From contig NZ_QEKY01000012.1 in the NCBI RefSeq assembly GCF_003096695.1, positions 1 to 64,000 of the forward strand: a stretch of 64,000 bases of DNA, written 5' to 3'. This DNA is from Porphyromonas loveana (GTDB lineage: Bacteria; Bacteroidota; Bacteroidia; Bacteroidales; Porphyromonadaceae). The position numbers and the translations under genes were made by a program. Each line of letters starts with the position of its first letter. Position 1 is the first letter of the stretch. Below are positions 8,925 through 18,262 of this stretch, one piece after another. Under the pieces are notes generated by a model. It made no database searches. It was not told the DNA's origin and was given only the letters and a program-made list of their open reading frames with translations.

Positions 8925-9621
8925 GAAGACGAATCATGTGGCACGCCTCTGTGTCCTTATGGTGTTGTGTGCCTTCTGCGGTGGGCGAGCTGTTGCTCAA
9001 GACTACCTCTACGAAATAGGTGGGGGTCTTGGCGTAGCGCAATACTACGGAGATGCCAATAGAGGGCTGCTCGGCTCAACGGGCTTCGGCTTGGAGGCTT
9101 TCGGGCGGTACAATCATAACTTCCGTTGGGCGTTTAGTGCCATCCTTGACTGGCGCTCTCTCAGCGGAAACTCGACTCATGTGGGGAATGTATTCCCCGG
9201 TGCTGCTCAGGCAGATTTTAGGGCGAGTCTGACTCAGCTGCATGTGCGAGCAGAGTTCAACTTCGTCCCATATAGTGATGGCTATAAATATTTGGGTACT
9301 GCTCGTTTGTCCCCTTATCTGACGGCGGGTATCTCTATGGGGATGGCCTCCGGAACCAAAGGTTCGGCCTTTGCACCCGGTATCACAGGTGGAGTGGGGG
9401 TGAAGTACAAGCTCAAGCGCCGCCTCAACATCGGTGTGGAGTATGCTTTCACCGGATTGCTGACGGATGCACTCGATGCTCTTACAGAACAGAGTGCATG
9501 GTTGAACAATCCTTATCAGGTCAATGACTCATGGCTCAAAAATAGAGATGCTACAGGAGCATTGATGGTAAGGCTGACGTATGACTTTGGTCTGCGTAAG
9601 AGCAATTGCAATAAACGATGA
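8905..9621 (+). CDS. DUF6089-like outer membrane beta-barrel protein
   Basis: A 238-residue protein with a signal peptide (about residues 1-32, ending GRAVAQ) and alternating aromatic-rich strands (YEIGGGLGVAQYYGD, GVGVKYKLKRRLNIGVEYAF) ending in a strand before the C terminus. The pattern and length fit the DUF6089 small barrels that sit upstream of uppS and bamA in Bacteroidota. It starts inside the end of the preceding lipoprotein gene (20-base overlap in another frame), which suggests coupled expression. It should lie in the outer membrane. The specific role is unknown. Confidence 0.75.
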   Translation: MKTTAIRKTNHVARLCVLMVLCAFCGGRAVAQDYLYEIGGGLGVAQYYGDANRGLLGSTGFGLEAFGRYNHNFRWAFSAILDWRSLSGNSTHVGNVFPGAAQADFRASLTQLHVRAEFNFVPYSDGYKYLGTARLSPYLTAGISMGMASGTKGSAFAPGITGGVGVKYKLKRRLNIGVEYAFTGLLTDALDALTEQSAWLNNPYQVNDSWLKNRDATGALMVRLTYDFGLRKSNCNKR

Positions 9622-9702
9622 CGGCACGAAAGCCTCCAATGAAGGAGAGCTCTCATGCTGCATCTTTAGATAGATTAAAGAAGATATAGACTGAAAGTCG
9701 GA

Positions 9703-10479
9703 ATGGCAAGTGATAACGAAAAGCTCCCGTCGATTGCGAGCGTCCCGAGGCACATAGCCCTCGTGATGGATGGCAATGGGCGTTGGGCCAAGATGCGTGG
9801 CAAAGAACGATACGAAGGCCATGCTGCCGGAGTGGATGCACTGCGTGTTGTGTTGCGTGCAGCTGCTGACTACGGTGTAGAATACTTGACTGCCTATACT
9901 TTCAGTACAGAGAATTGGAATCGTCCGGAAGAGGAGGTGCGTGCGCTCATGGGCTTGTTTGTCACAGCGATCATGAACGAGCTACTGGATCTCATGGAAA
10001 ATAATGTACGTCTTCTTGCCATCGGCGACTTTGACCGACTGCCGGAAGACGTTCGCACTTCATTAGAGCAAGGTATCCGCAAGACCGCCGGCAATACAGG
10101 GCTGTCTTTGGTTTTGGCCCTGAGCTATAGCTCGCGATGGGAACTGACTGATACTGCTCGCAGGCTGGCTGTGCAAGTACGTGACGGAGCCATCGCTCCG
10201 GAGGATATAGACGAGGCCTTGATCTCGGGGCAATTGTCCACGAGCGGCATCCCCGATCCCGATCTCTTTATCCGTACGGGAGGAGAGAAGCGTATTAGTA
10301 ATTTCCTGATGTGGCAGATGGCTTATACCGAATTGGTCTTTACCGATACGCTATGGCCGGATTTTAATGCCGACTGCTTGCGACAGGCCATCGAGGAGTA
10401 TTCTTCCAGAGAGCGTCGCTTCGGTAAGACAAGTGAGCAGATCGCTCTCTCCGGAACAAACAACAAATTGAATCTCTGA
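9703..10479 (+). CDS. uppS: Isoprenyl transferase (undecaprenyl diphosphate synthase)
   Basis: A 258-residue cis-prenyltransferase that condenses isopentenyl diphosphate with farnesyl diphosphate to give the C55 lipid carrier for peptidoglycan and glycan assembly. The catalytic Asp motif is VMDGNGRWA (about residues 21-29), followed by the HAAG region, the YTFSTENWNRP block and the C-terminal DLFIRTGGEKRISNF block, all standard. Length is usual. It is cytosolic and lies 6 bases before bamA, so both are probably on one transcript, a pairing common in Bacteroidota. Confidence 0.96.
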   Translation: MASDNEKLPSIASVPRHIALVMDGNGRWAKMRGKERYEGHAAGVDALRVVLRAAADYGVEYLTAYTFSTENWNRPEEEVRALMGLFVTAIMNELLDLMENNVRLLAIGDFDRLPEDVRTSLEQGIRKTAGNTGLSLVLALSYSSRWELTDTARRLAVQVRDGAIAPEDIDEALISGQLSTSGIPDPDLFIRTGGEKRISNFLMWQMAYTELVFTDTLWPDFNADCLRQAIEEYSSRERRFGKTSEQIALSGTNNKLNL

Positions 10480-10485
10480 CAGAGA

Positions 10486-13170
10486 ATGACTATGTGTAAA
10501 AAAATGATAGCCCTTGTGGCTCTCTTCTGTTCTTGTGTGGTGTCCCCTCTAGCGGCACAGTCTCAAGAAATGACGCTACCGGATACTATATACAATCCGG
10601 AAGTATCGTATGCCAAGCCTATTCATAAGACTATTGCTGCTATTGAGATCGAAGGGGTGAGAACCTTCGATGATTTTGTCTTGCGCAATCTTTCCGGTTT
10701 GGCAGTAGGAGACGAAGTGCTGATCCCCGGTGATGCCATGTCGGCTGCCGTCAATAGGATTATGCGCCAAGGCTACTTCTCCAATGCTCGCATTGTGGTG
10801 GATAAGTATGTGGGCTCTCAAGTTTATCTCCGGATCATCGTTACCGAACGTCCCCGTATCAGTCAGGTTACTTTCTCTGGCGTGAAGAAGTCCGAGCGCG
10901 AAGATTTAGAGTTGAGATCCGGTCTGAGACAGGGTACGCAGATGACTCGCAATAACGAGGACAAGGTGAAGCAGATCATCCAGAAGTACTTCAATGATAA
11001 AGGCTTCCGTGATGCCAAGGTGACGATTACACAAGAGCCGGATCTCTCGAAAGAAGGCTATGTGAACGTTGCTATCGCTATAGAGAAGAAGCATAAGACC
11101 AAGGTCAATGATATTTACTTCAGTGGCAACAACTCGCTCAGCGACCATACACTTCGTATGGCGATGAAGAATACCAATGCCAAGTTTAGTCTCAAGAAGC
11201 ATATCCGCTCTTCTTTCTTGAAGCTCTTCAGCTCGAAAAAGTTTGTAGAAGAAAGCTACCGTGAAGACTTGACACGCCTCGTAGAGAAATATCAAGAGTA
11301 TGGCTTCCGTGATGCCGAGGTGATAGCTGATAGCGTGGTGAGGACTCCTGACGGTAAGCGTGTGAACATCTATCTCAATATAGATGAGGGACAGAAGTAC
11401 TATATCAAAGACATTAACTTTGTCGGTAATTCACAATACCCTGCCGAGTATTTGGACAGAGTGCTTGGCATCAAGTCGGGGGATGTGTACAATCAGAGAC
11501 GTTTGGCCAAACGGTTGAATGAGGATGAGGACGCCGTCGGCAATCTGTACTATAATAATGGATACATCTTTGCTTGGGTGGATCCTGTGGAGACCAATGT
11601 GGTGGGTGATTCAGTTTCGCTTGACATCCGTATCGCAGAGGGTAAGCCTGCCAACATCAATAAAGTGATTATCAAAGGCAATACAGTTGTTTATGATGAA
11701 GTCGTACGCCGCGAACTATATACCAAGCCGGGCCAGCTCTTTAGTCGTGAAGATATTATCAACTCAATTCGTCTGATCAATCAGCTCGGACACTTCGATG
11801 CCGAGAAATCAGTCCCGCGCCCGATTCCTAACCAAGAGTCAGGTACGGTGGATATAGAGTATGACTTGGTGCCTCGTAGTAGTGATCAGTTGGAGCTTTC
11901 GATGGGTTGGAGCCAATCCGGACTCTTATTTAGGGGGGCTATCAAATTTACCAACTTCTCTGTTGGTAATCTGTTACATCCTTCCATGTATAAGAAAGGG
12001 ATTATCCCGCAAGGAGATGGACAGACCCTTTCGCTGAGCGCTCAGACCAATGGTAAGTACTACCAGCAGTACAGTATCTCGTTCATGGATCCTTGGTTTG
12101 GTGGTAAACGTCCGGATATGTTCAGTGTTAGTGCATTCTATTCGAAGACTACGGCTATTGATTCCAAGTTCTACAATAGCAATGCCAGCAACTATTACAA
12201 CGCTTACTACAATAGCTACTATAATAACTATAACAGCTATTATAATGGTATGGGTAACTATGCCAGTGATCTCTATACCCAAGCCAGTGACCCTGACAAG
12301 TCGTTGCAGATGCTTGGAGCCTCTATTGGCTACGGTAAACGACTTACATGGCCTGACAACTGGTTCCAGATCTATGCTTCTCTGAACTATACGTACTACA
12401 AGTTGCGTAACTGGAGCTACAATACTTTCCAAAACTTTCACCACGGATCGGCCAACGATCTGAATCTCGAATTGCGTTTGTCTCGTACCTCCATTGACAA
12501 TCCCATCTATACGCGTAGCGGATCAGACTTCATGGTATCGGTAGCAGCGACACTTCCGTACTCTCTTTGGGATAATCTGGATTATGCCAGTTCAACGTTG
12601 AACGTGAGCGATCGTTATCGTTTTATTGAGTACCACAAGTGGAAGTTCAGAGGCCGTGTCTTCACGCCGTTGATTAACCCTGCAACGCATAAATACGCTC
12701 CTGTGCTCATGGGACGTGTGGAAGGAGCTATTCTGGGTTCTTACAACTTGAATAAGAAATCGCCTTTTGGTACTTTCTATATGGGTGGTGACGGTATGTC
12801 CAGTTATTACGGTGGCTATATGAATGAGACCATCGGTCTACGTGGGTACAAAAATGGTACCATTGCCGGTAACAACTATGACTATGCGTATGCCTATATG
12901 CGCCTTTCTATGGAGTTACGCTTCCCCATCCTCTTTGAAAACTCCTTCAATGCTTGGGTGTTGGCCTTTGCTGAAGCTGGTAATGCATGGCGCAATATCG
13001 ATAACTACAATCCCTTCAACCTTAAGCGTTCTGCTGGCGTGGGTTTGCGTGTGACGCTGCCGATGGTAGGAATGCTAGGTATTGATTGGGGATATGGTTT
13101 TGACCGTCCAGATAATTCTACCGTGCGTGGTGGTAGCAACATCCATTTTGTCCTCGGACAAGAAATTTGA
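10486..13170 (+). CDS. bamA: Outer membrane assembly factor BamA (Omp85)
   Basis: An 894-residue Omp85 protein that inserts beta-barrels into the outer membrane. A signal peptide (about residues 1-24) precedes five POTRA repeats (about 45-450), then a 16-strand barrel. Barrel segment FGGKRPDMFSVSAFYS and the late GLRGYKNGTIAGNNY (the position of the family's VRGF/Y motif) are visible. The last residues form a closing strand ending with a hydrophobic residue (HFVLGQEI). A Tyr/Asn-rich insertion (about 565-600, encoded near 12170-12270) probably forms a surface loop. An alternative start at 10492 would remove two residues. Two Skp-type chaperone genes follow. Confidence 0.96.
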   Translation: MTMCKKMIALVALFCSCVVSPLAAQSQEMTLPDTIYNPEVSYAKPIHKTIAAIEIEGVRTFDDFVLRNLSGLAVGDEVLIPGDAMSAAVNRIMRQGYFSNARIVVDKYVGSQVYLRIIVTERPRISQVTFSGVKKSEREDLELRSGLRQGTQMTRNNEDKVKQIIQKYFNDKGFRDAKVTITQEPDLSKEGYVNVAIAIEKKHKTKVNDIYFSGNNSLSDHTLRMAMKNTNAKFSLKKHIRSSFLKLFSSKKFVEESYREDLTRLVEKYQEYGFRDAEVIADSVVRTPDGKRVNIYLNIDEGQKYYIKDINFVGNSQYPAEYLDRVLGIKSGDVYNQRRLAKRLNEDEDAVGNLYYNNGYIFAWVDPVETNVVGDSVSLDIRIAEGKPANINKVIIKGNTVVYDEVVRRELYTKPGQLFSREDIINSIRLINQLGHFDAEKSVPRPIPNQESGTVDIEYDLVPRSSDQLELSMGWSQSGLLFRGAIKFTNFSVGNLLHPSMYKKGIIPQGDGQTLSLSAQTNGKYYQQYSISFMDPWFGGKRPDMFSVSAFYSKTTAIDSKFYNSNASNYYNAYYNSYYNNYNSYYNGMGNYASDLYTQASDPDKSLQMLGASIGYGKRLTWPDNWFQIYASLNYTYYKLRNWSYNTFQNFHHGSANDLNLELRLSRTSIDNPIYTRSGSDFMVSVAATLPYSLWDNLDYASSTLNVSDRYRFIEYHKWKFRGRVFTPLINPATHKYAPVLMGRVEGAILGSYNLNKKSPFGTFYMGGDGMSSYYGGYMNETIGLRGYKNGTIAGNNYDYAYAYMRLSMELRFPILFENSFNAWVLAFAEAGNAWRNIDNYNPFNLKRSAGVGLRVTLPMVGMLGIDWGYGFDRPDNSTVRGGSNIHFVLGQEI

Positions 13171-13242
13171 TCTGGCTTAAACTCAGCTATGCTCATGCAT
13201 ATCTAAAGAGATAGTTACTAACGAATAATACAACATTGTGAT

Positions 13243-13755
13243 ATGAAACGATTTTTGGTATTCATCGGTTTGATGCTGGCGATGGCCTCAACGGCCTTTT
13301 CCCAGAAGTTTGCTTTGGTAGATATGGAGTATATTCTCAAGAATATTCCTGACTACGAAATGATGAATGAGCAGTTGGATCAAGTATCTAAGAAGTGGCA
13401 GAACGAAATAGAAGCACTTGAAAACGAAGCACAATCTATGTACAAGAAATATCAGAGCGATCTCGTATTCTTGTCTGCGGCACAGAAGAAAGCTCGCGAA
13501 GAAGCTATCGTGAAGAAAGAACAAGATGCATCGGATCTGAAACGCAAGTATTTCGGTCCCGAAGGCGAACTATTCAAGAAGCGTTCTGATCTCATGAAGC
13601 CCATTCAGGATGAAATATGGAATGCAATCAAAGAGATTGCTAAGCGCAATAACTATCAGATGGTACTCGACAGAGGTACATCCGGTATCATCTTTGCGAG
13701 TCCTACCATCGACATAAGTGATATGGTGCTCAGTAAGATGGGATTCAGTAAGTAA
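13243..13755 (+). CDS. OmpH/Skp-family periplasmic chaperone (first)
   Basis: A 170-residue OmpH/Skp protein. It has a signal peptide (about residues 1-20, ending TAFSQ), a short N-terminal strand (KFALVDMEYIL) and a long charged coiled coil (about 40-120), ending with a second strand region typical of the Skp body. Trimeric Skp holds unfolded outer-membrane proteins on the way to BamA, encoded 72 bases upstream. Length is close to E. coli Skp plus signal. The gene for a second paralogue follows 34 bases later. Confidence 0.92.
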   Translation: MKRFLVFIGLMLAMASTAFSQKFALVDMEYILKNIPDYEMMNEQLDQVSKKWQNEIEALENEAQSMYKKYQSDLVFLSAAQKKAREEAIVKKEQDASDLKRKYFGPEGELFKKRSDLMKPIQDEIWNAIKEIAKRNNYQMVLDRGTSGIIFASPTIDISDMVLSKMGFSK

Positions 13756-13789
13756 AGAAACTATTAACGAACAAATAAGAACAAACGAA

Positions 13790-14281
13790 ATGAAGAAATT
13801 TTTTCTCATGCTTTTGATGGCTCTCCCATTGAGCCTCATGGCACAGAAGGTAGCGGTGGTAAACACCGAAGAGATTATTACCAAAATGCCTGAACAGGTG
13901 GCTGCCACGAAACAGCTCAATGAATTGGCTGAAAAATACCGTGTAGACCTCAAGAGCATGGAAGACGAGCTTACCAAGAAAACAGAAGAGTTCGTGAAAG
14001 AGCGTGATGGCTTGGTGGAGAACATTCGCAATCGTCGTCAGCAAGAACTGCAAGACATTCAGACTCGCTATCAACAGTCTTACCAAACGATGCAGGAAGA
14101 TCTGCAAAAGCGTCAGCAACAGCTCTTCGCTCCGATTCAGCAGAAGGTGGCCGATGCCATCAAGAAAGTGGGAGACGAAGAGAACTGTGCCTACATCATG
14201 GAAGCAGGTATGATGCTCTACACCGGTGCAACGGCTGTGGATCTGACCAGTAAGGTGAAAGCAAAGCTCGGAATACAATAA
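13790..14281 (+). CDS. OmpH/Skp-family periplasmic chaperone (second)
   Basis: A 163-residue paralogue of the preceding protein, with signal peptide MKKFFLMLLMALPLSLMAQ, the strand KVAVVNTEEIITKMP and a long Gln/Glu/Arg-rich coiled coil (about 40-120). I use the ATG at 13790, because the longer frame from 13718 would put 24 unrelated residues before a clean signal peptide and overlap the previous gene. Tandem Skp paralogues are usual in Bacteroidota and may form mixed trimers. A terminator hairpin follows at 14326, so this ends the bamA transcript. Confidence 0.92.
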   Translation: MKKFFLMLLMALPLSLMAQKVAVVNTEEIITKMPEQVAATKQLNELAEKYRVDLKSMEDELTKKTEEFVKERDGLVENIRNRRQQELQDIQTRYQQSYQTMQEDLQKRQQQLFAPIQQKVADAIKKVGDEENCAYIMEAGMMLYTGATAVDLTSKVKAKLGIQ

Positions 14282-14325
14282 AGCTGCCAGACTCTTTTAA
14301 AAGGGGTAACTGTACAAAACAAATG

Positions 14326-14362
14326 GGGGCTGTCTCTACATCGAGGCAGCCCCTTCTTTTTT
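14326..14362 (+). terminator. Intrinsic terminator after the bamA-skp operon
   Basis: Arms 14326-14336 and 14343-14353 pair over 11 positions (one G-U) with a 6-base loop, followed by a T-rich run to 14362. Confidence 0.8.
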
Positions 14363-14448
14363 CAAGTTAACACCGCGGGTATGAGAACTTTCAATGCATG
14401 CCTCACAAGATTGCGTACCAATATTTAGGTATGTTTGGTGCCTTTTTT

Positions 14449-14480
14449 CTTGCATTGTTCATTCTTAATACCTACTTTTG
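14449..14480 (+). promoter_or_regulatory. Promoter of the rubrerythrin gene
   Basis: A -7 TACTTTTG (14473-14480) is preceded at 20 bases by CTTG (14449-14452), a one-base variant of the -33 TTTG seen also at other promoters here. The leader to the ATG at 14536 would be about 45-50 bases. I see no clear palindromic OxyR-like operator. Confidence 0.65.
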
Positions 14481-14535
14481 TGAGGTAAGAAGAAGTCATA
14501 TTATCATTGTCTCACCTCGAACAAACAGAACTGAT

Positions 14536-15114
14536 ATGGATAAAAGCATTAAAGGGACAAAGACAGAAAAGCATCTGTTGATGTCATTTGCCGGTGAATC
14601 ACAAGCTCGTTCACGTTACACATTCTTCGCCAGTGTGGCCAAGAAAGAGGGTTTCGAACAGATAGCCGGTGTTTTCATGGAGACTGCCGAGCAGGAGAAA
14701 GAGCATGCTAAGAGGTTCTTTTCTTTCTTGGAAGGAGGTATGCTTGAGATTACAGCTTCTTACCCCGCAGGTATCGTAGGTACTACTGCCGAGAACTTGC
14801 GTGCAGCTGCAGAAGGAGAAAACGAAGAGTGGACGGATCTCTATCCTAAATTTGCCGATGTGGCAGAGGAGGAAGGATTCAAGGAAATCGCTGCAGCATT
14901 CCGTCAGATAGCTAAGGTAGAAGCCGAACACGAAAGACGCTATCGGGCACTATTGGCTCATGTAGAGGACGGAACAGTCTTTGAGCGTGCCGAGGAGATC
15001 GCATGGCAATGCCGCAACTGCGGTTATGTGATCACCGCCAAGAAGGCACCCAAGACTTGTCCTGCTTGCGTTCACCCGCAGGCATTCTTCGAGCCGATGA
15101 AAACGAATTACTGA
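14536..15114 (+). CDS. rbr: Rubrerythrin
   Basis: A 192-residue non-haem di-iron peroxidase that reduces hydrogen peroxide in anaerobes. The ferritin-like domain (about residues 1-140) carries the Glu ligands and EHxxR-type motifs ([10 protein letters not shown] and [10 protein letters not shown]). The C-terminal rubredoxin-like knuckle has CRNCGY and CPACVHPQ, the four Cys iron site. I use the ATG at 14536, since a longer frame from 14398 contains the promoter. It is monocistronic, between two terminators. In P. gingivalis rubrerythrin is known to protect against oxidative stress and to matter for virulence. Confidence 0.96.
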   Translation: MDKSIKGTKTEKHLLMSFAGESQARSRYTFFASVAKKEGFEQIAGVFMETAEQEKEHAKRFFSFLEGGMLEITASYPAGIVGTTAENLRAAAEGENEEWTDLYPKFADVAEEEGFKEIAAAFRQIAKVEAEHERRYRALLAHVEDGTVFERAEEIAWQCRNCGYVITAKKAPKTCPACVHPQAFFEPMKTNY

Positions 15115-15164
15115 GGATCATCCATATAGAGACGAAGTAATTATCTGATCTCATGTTTTTGAAG

Positions 15165-15194
15165 GAGGCACCACTCGGGAGAGCGGTGCCTCTT
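15165..15194 (+). terminator. Terminator after rubrerythrin
   Basis: Arms 15165-15176 and 15181-15192 form a 12-position stem with one A-C mismatch and a GGGA loop, followed by a short pyrimidine run. Confidence 0.7.
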
Positions 15195-15705
15195 CGTTTA
15201 TCACTACTTCATTGCACTCTTGAAAATCCGGCTTGGAAGAACCCGCGAAATAGGTTTGTTTGCATTAAACTGCAATGCTGTGTCAGATAAATCCTCTATT
15301 TTGGCTTATCGAAAGCCTCTATTGGTGGTATTTTGATAATGCGAAACAATTGTTCAATAATCATTTTCTAAAAACAAACGATATGAAGAAATTATTCTCT
15401 GTTTTTTTTGGAGCTAAAAAAGTTTTCAACATCGAAGGAATATACAGAGTTGTTTGGATTCATTCTAAATAAGCAGGCTTTTGAATGCTAATCTGTGAAC
15501 AAACAGAGGTTGAAAAAGACGATTTGCTCAGTCGGAAGATTACTTTTCTGAGCTTGGTGGATGATCTTTATAATTCCTACATTCTATTTTTATAAAGATT
15601 GTTTCTGATAATTATAAAGTTCAGGAATGAACTTTATAAAGTTAAGAAGTCATTTTTATAAAGTTTGCATCCTCCAAAAGGCTATTCAAGACCGCTAAAA
15701 ACGGA

Positions 15706-15745
15706 AAGTCCCCGTTGCATTCTGCCACGAATGCAACGGGGACTT
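15706..15745 (-). terminator. Hairpin of element copy 2
   Basis: Arms 15706-15722 and 15729-15745 pair perfectly (17 bp, core AAGTCCCCGTTGCATT) with a 6-base loop. In the minus-strand sense it is followed by TTCCGTTTTT. It corresponds to the hairpins at 6949 and 43083. Confidence 0.7.
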
Positions 15746-15774
15746 GATGCCTTTGGGATTATGACTTGGAGGGC

Positions 15775-15918
15775 TTACCGGATCCTATTCATGGTCAGGG
15801 AGCATGTCTTATAGACAGATCGGGCTGCTATCGCTCTGATGCTGCCGGATATCGAAAGAAATAGGGGGGAGACGGGGCGGTTTCCGTCGCTTTTGCTCAT
15901 GAGTCTCATATTCATCAT
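15775..15918 (-). CDS. Candidate short ORF of element copy 2 (47 aa)
   Basis: ATG at 15918 to TAA at 15777-15775 encodes 47 residues, starting MMNMRLMSKS with a core VSPLFLSISG and ending NRIR. It holds the same place as the short ORFs in copies 1 and 3: after a -7 box and before the hairpin. Only the ATGATG start, the Pro-x-Leu-Phe-like core and a basic composition agree with the others, so coding status is doubtful. It does not have a membrane segment. Confidence 0.25.
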   Translation of the reverse strand: MMNMRLMSKSDGNRPVSPLFLSISGSIRAIAARSVYKTCSLTMNRIR

Positions 15919-16192
15919 TACTTTTATTTATTGCATGTTACTATTGGCTTTGTCGGTCGGTATGCTCTGAAATTTAGCTATTTATGTGTTGTGGCACTGC
16001 CCGATCGGCATACAAAGGTAACAAATAGAATGCATCCTCTCCCCTCATGCATCGTTTTGTACGTTTGGCCGTGATCGGCTTTTCGGGCTCTGAAATGACA
16101 TGCGCGGTCATAAGCCCTCTGTTCCTTCTAATTTGATTGGCTGATTTTGAATGCAATTGTCCTGTTTTGCAGGCGCTGTCGGCGCAATGTTG

Positions 16193-16200
16193 TACTTTTG
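16193..16200 (+). promoter_or_regulatory. -7 box of the DUF4199-GT2-nitroreductase-apbE operon
   Basis: TACTTTTG lies 36 bases before the ATG at 16237. The nearest TTTG (16166-16169) is 23 bases upstream, slightly long for a -33 box. Confidence 0.55.
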
Positions 16201-16236
16201 AGGCTTAGAACAATACTAATCTTGTGACTGAAATAT

Positions 16237-16776
16237 ATGGAAGATAGAAGTAATCTCTTTCGGATGAGTGCGTTGATGGGCTTGATATTCGGAGCCTTTT
16301 GGTGTCTCAAGTACATCTGTGTGATGCTGGCGTTCAATATGCCGCTCTTGATACTGCTGTACCTGCCGCTTACCTGCTTTGTGCCTTTCATGGCTCATAT
16401 CCTCACCAGGCGCTATCGCAATTCGCTGCCGGAGCAGGATCGCTTCAGCTTCATGCACGGCTGGCAATTCTCTACGCTTCTCTACCTCTTTGCTGCCATT
16501 TTGGTGTCCATACCGCATTATTTCTTCTATGCCGATATCCTGCCGACGCATTTGCCTAACCTGAAGGCTCAACTGCAAGAGTCGTCGGCCATGATGACGC
16601 AGATATTCGGCACGGAAAACTGGCAAGAAGCTCTGGAACAAGGACTCAGTGTGCGCCCTGCTGCCCGCGTGCTGAATGACATCTCCACCAACTTCTTCTG
16701 GGGTGCGCTATTCTCTATTCCCGTGGGGCTGATACTTAGGAGACGGGCTTCATCGGACAATACTCAAGAGCAATGA
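16237..16776 (+). CDS. DUF4199 membrane protein
   Basis: A 179-residue membrane protein with about four hydrophobic spans (roughly residues 8-28, 30-52, 75-97 and 145-165). Its pattern and its place directly before a family 2 glycosyltransferase match DUF4199 proteins of Bacteroidota. Its last four bases overlap the glycosyltransferase start (ATGA at 16773-16776). It may be a partner or helper of that enzyme, but no function is established that I know of. Confidence 0.8.
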   Translation: MEDRSNLFRMSALMGLIFGAFWCLKYICVMLAFNMPLLILLYLPLTCFVPFMAHILTRRYRNSLPEQDRFSFMHGWQFSTLLYLFAAILVSIPHYFFYADILPTHLPNLKAQLQESSAMMTQIFGTENWQEALEQGLSVRPAARVLNDISTNFFWGALFSIPVGLILRRRASSDNTQEQ

Positions 16777-17726
16777 TCGATATATCCGTAGTGGTGCCTC
16801 TGCTGAATGAGGCCGAATCGCTTCCTGAGCTTCATGCTTGGATCAAGCGTGTGATGAATGAGCGAGGCTACTCGTACGAGGTGATATTCGTCGATGACGG
16901 TAGCACGGACGATTCGTGGGCTGTGATCGAGCGACTGCGTGCCGAGAATCCAGAGGTCAAAGGGATCAAGTTCCGTCGCAACTATGGTAAGTCGCCCGGC
17001 TTGCATTGCGGTTTTGCTCGCACACAGGGCAAGGTGGTCATTACGATGGATGCCGACTTGCAGGATAGTCCGGACGAAATCCCCGAGCTGTATCGCATGG
17101 TGACGGAAGAGGGATACGACTTGGTGAGCGGATGGAAGCGCAAACGTTACGATCCCATCTTGAGCAAGAACCTGCCTTCCAAGCTCTTCAACGCTACGGC
17201 TCGCAGGCTGTCGGGTATCAAACTGCACGACTTCAATTGCGGCCTCAAGGCTTATCGCCGCGAAGTGGTGGAGAATATTGAGCTGTACAACGATATGCAC
17301 CGCTACATTCCTTATCTGGCCAAGACGGCCGGTTTCGGACGCATCGGAGAGAAAGTGGTACAGCATCAGGCACGTAAGTACGGAACGAGCAAGTTCGGCA
17401 TCAGCCGATTTTTCCATGGCTATCTCGATCTACTCACGCTTTGGTTCATCAGCCGCTTCGGGCGTAAACCGATGCACTTCTTCGGATTGCTCGGTTCGGG
17501 TATGTTCCTGATCGGCTTTTTGGCTTTGGCCGTGGTCTTGGTCAATAAGCTGACGGCTATCATCAGCCATACACAGGCGCCCTTGGTGACGGATCGTCCC
17601 TACTTCTTCATTGCCCTCGTCGCCATGGTGATAGGCACGCAGCTATTCCTTACGGGCTTCATCGGAGAGATGATGAGCCGTCAGGCATCGGATCGTAATA
17701 ACTATACAATAGAAAAAGAGATATGA
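16773..17726 (+). CDS. Family 2 glycosyltransferase, DPM1/GtrB-like
   Basis: A 317-residue polyprenyl-phosphate glycosyltransferase. The N-terminal GT-A domain has VDDGSTDDSW (about residues 39-48) and the metal-binding DADLQDSPDEIPE (about 92-104). Two C-terminal membrane spans (about 235-260 and 270-295) fit the DPM1/ArnC/GtrB group, which moves a sugar from a nucleotide onto undecaprenyl phosphate at the cytosolic membrane face. Both ends overlap neighbours by four bases. The sugar cannot be predicted. It could feed glycan or LPS modification. Confidence 0.9.
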   Translation: MIDISVVVPLLNEAESLPELHAWIKRVMNERGYSYEVIFVDDGSTDDSWAVIERLRAENPEVKGIKFRRNYGKSPGLHCGFARTQGKVVITMDADLQDSPDEIPELYRMVTEEGYDLVSGWKRKRYDPILSKNLPSKLFNATARRLSGIKLHDFNCGLKAYRREVVENIELYNDMHRYIPYLAKTAGFGRIGEKVVQHQARKYGTSKFGISRFFHGYLDLLTLWFISRFGRKPMHFFGLLGSGMFLIGFLALAVVLVNKLTAIISHTQAPLVTDRPYFFIALVAMVIGTQLFLTGFIGEMMSRQASDRNNYTIEKEI

Positions 17727-18262
17727 CACACCTCCCTCAAGACTTCCGTTTGATAGAAGACTTTTATCGCACGCGCAGGTCGGTACGCAAGTTCATCGAC
17801 CGCCCCGTAGAAGAGGAGAAACTCATGGCCATCCTCGAAGCGGGACGCATAGCGCCATCGGCGCATAACTATCAGCCCTGGCACTTCCTCGTCGTACGCG
17901 ATGAAGAGGCACGCAAGCGACTCGCCCCATGCTCGCAGCAACCGTGGTTCCCGGGTGCCCCTACCTATATCATCGTCTTGGGCGATCATGATCGGGCATG
18001 GAAGCGTGGTGCGGGCGATTCGGTGGACATCGACACCTCCATCGCCATGACCTATATGATGCTGGAGGCGCACAGCCTCGGACTGGGTGCTACGTGGGTA
18101 TGCGCCTTCGATCAGGCATTGTGCTCGGAGATATTCGAGATACCTGCACACATGACACCCATCTCAATCTTGGCTTTCGGATATGGCGATCCGACGGTGC
18201 CCCCGCGCGAAACATTCAACCGCAAAGCTTTGGAAGAAATCGTGAGTTTCGAGAAGCTATGA
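17723..18262 (+). CDS. Nitroreductase-family FMN oxidoreductase
   Basis: A 179-residue nitroreductase-fold protein. It opens with the FMN phosphate motif RTRRSVRKFIDRPV (about residues 13-26), followed by GRIAPSAHNYQPWHF and a GLGATWVCAF loop, all common in the family. It is probably cytosolic and uses NAD(P)H. Its substrate (quinone, flavin or nitroaromatic) is not defined by the sequence. Its stop overlaps the apbE start, so a link with flavin metabolism is possible. Confidence 0.9.
   Translation: MTHLPQDFRLIEDFYRTRRSVRKFIDRPVEEEKLMAILEAGRIAPSAHNYQPWHFLVVRDEEARKRLAPCSQQPWFPGAPTYIIVLGDHDRAWKRGAGDSVDIDTSIAMTYMMLEAHSLGLGATWVCAFDQALCSEIFEIPAHMTPISILAFGYGDPTVPPRETFNRKALEEIVSFEKL

Larger units (their letters stand above)
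15430..16020 (-). repeat. Intergenic repeated element, copy 2
   Basis: This is the most diverged copy, on the minus strand. From high to low coordinates it has a -7 TACCTTTG (16013-16020), short ORF (15918-15775), hairpin (15706-15745), five TATAA units exactly 22 bases apart (starting 15569, 15591, 15613, 15635 and 15657), and a distal arm with TGCTTATTTAGAATGAA (reverse of about 15459-15475). Array units match those of copy 3 one for one. It lies between rubrerythrin and the DUF4199 gene, which otherwise leave a gap of 1.1 kb with no other gene that I can support. Confidence 0.6.

Noticed and set aside
15275-15472. 65-codon ORF after rubrerythrin
   Set aside because: No promoter or family pattern; its 3' part lies in the distal arm of the repeated element, and the copy 1 and 3 frames do not match it.
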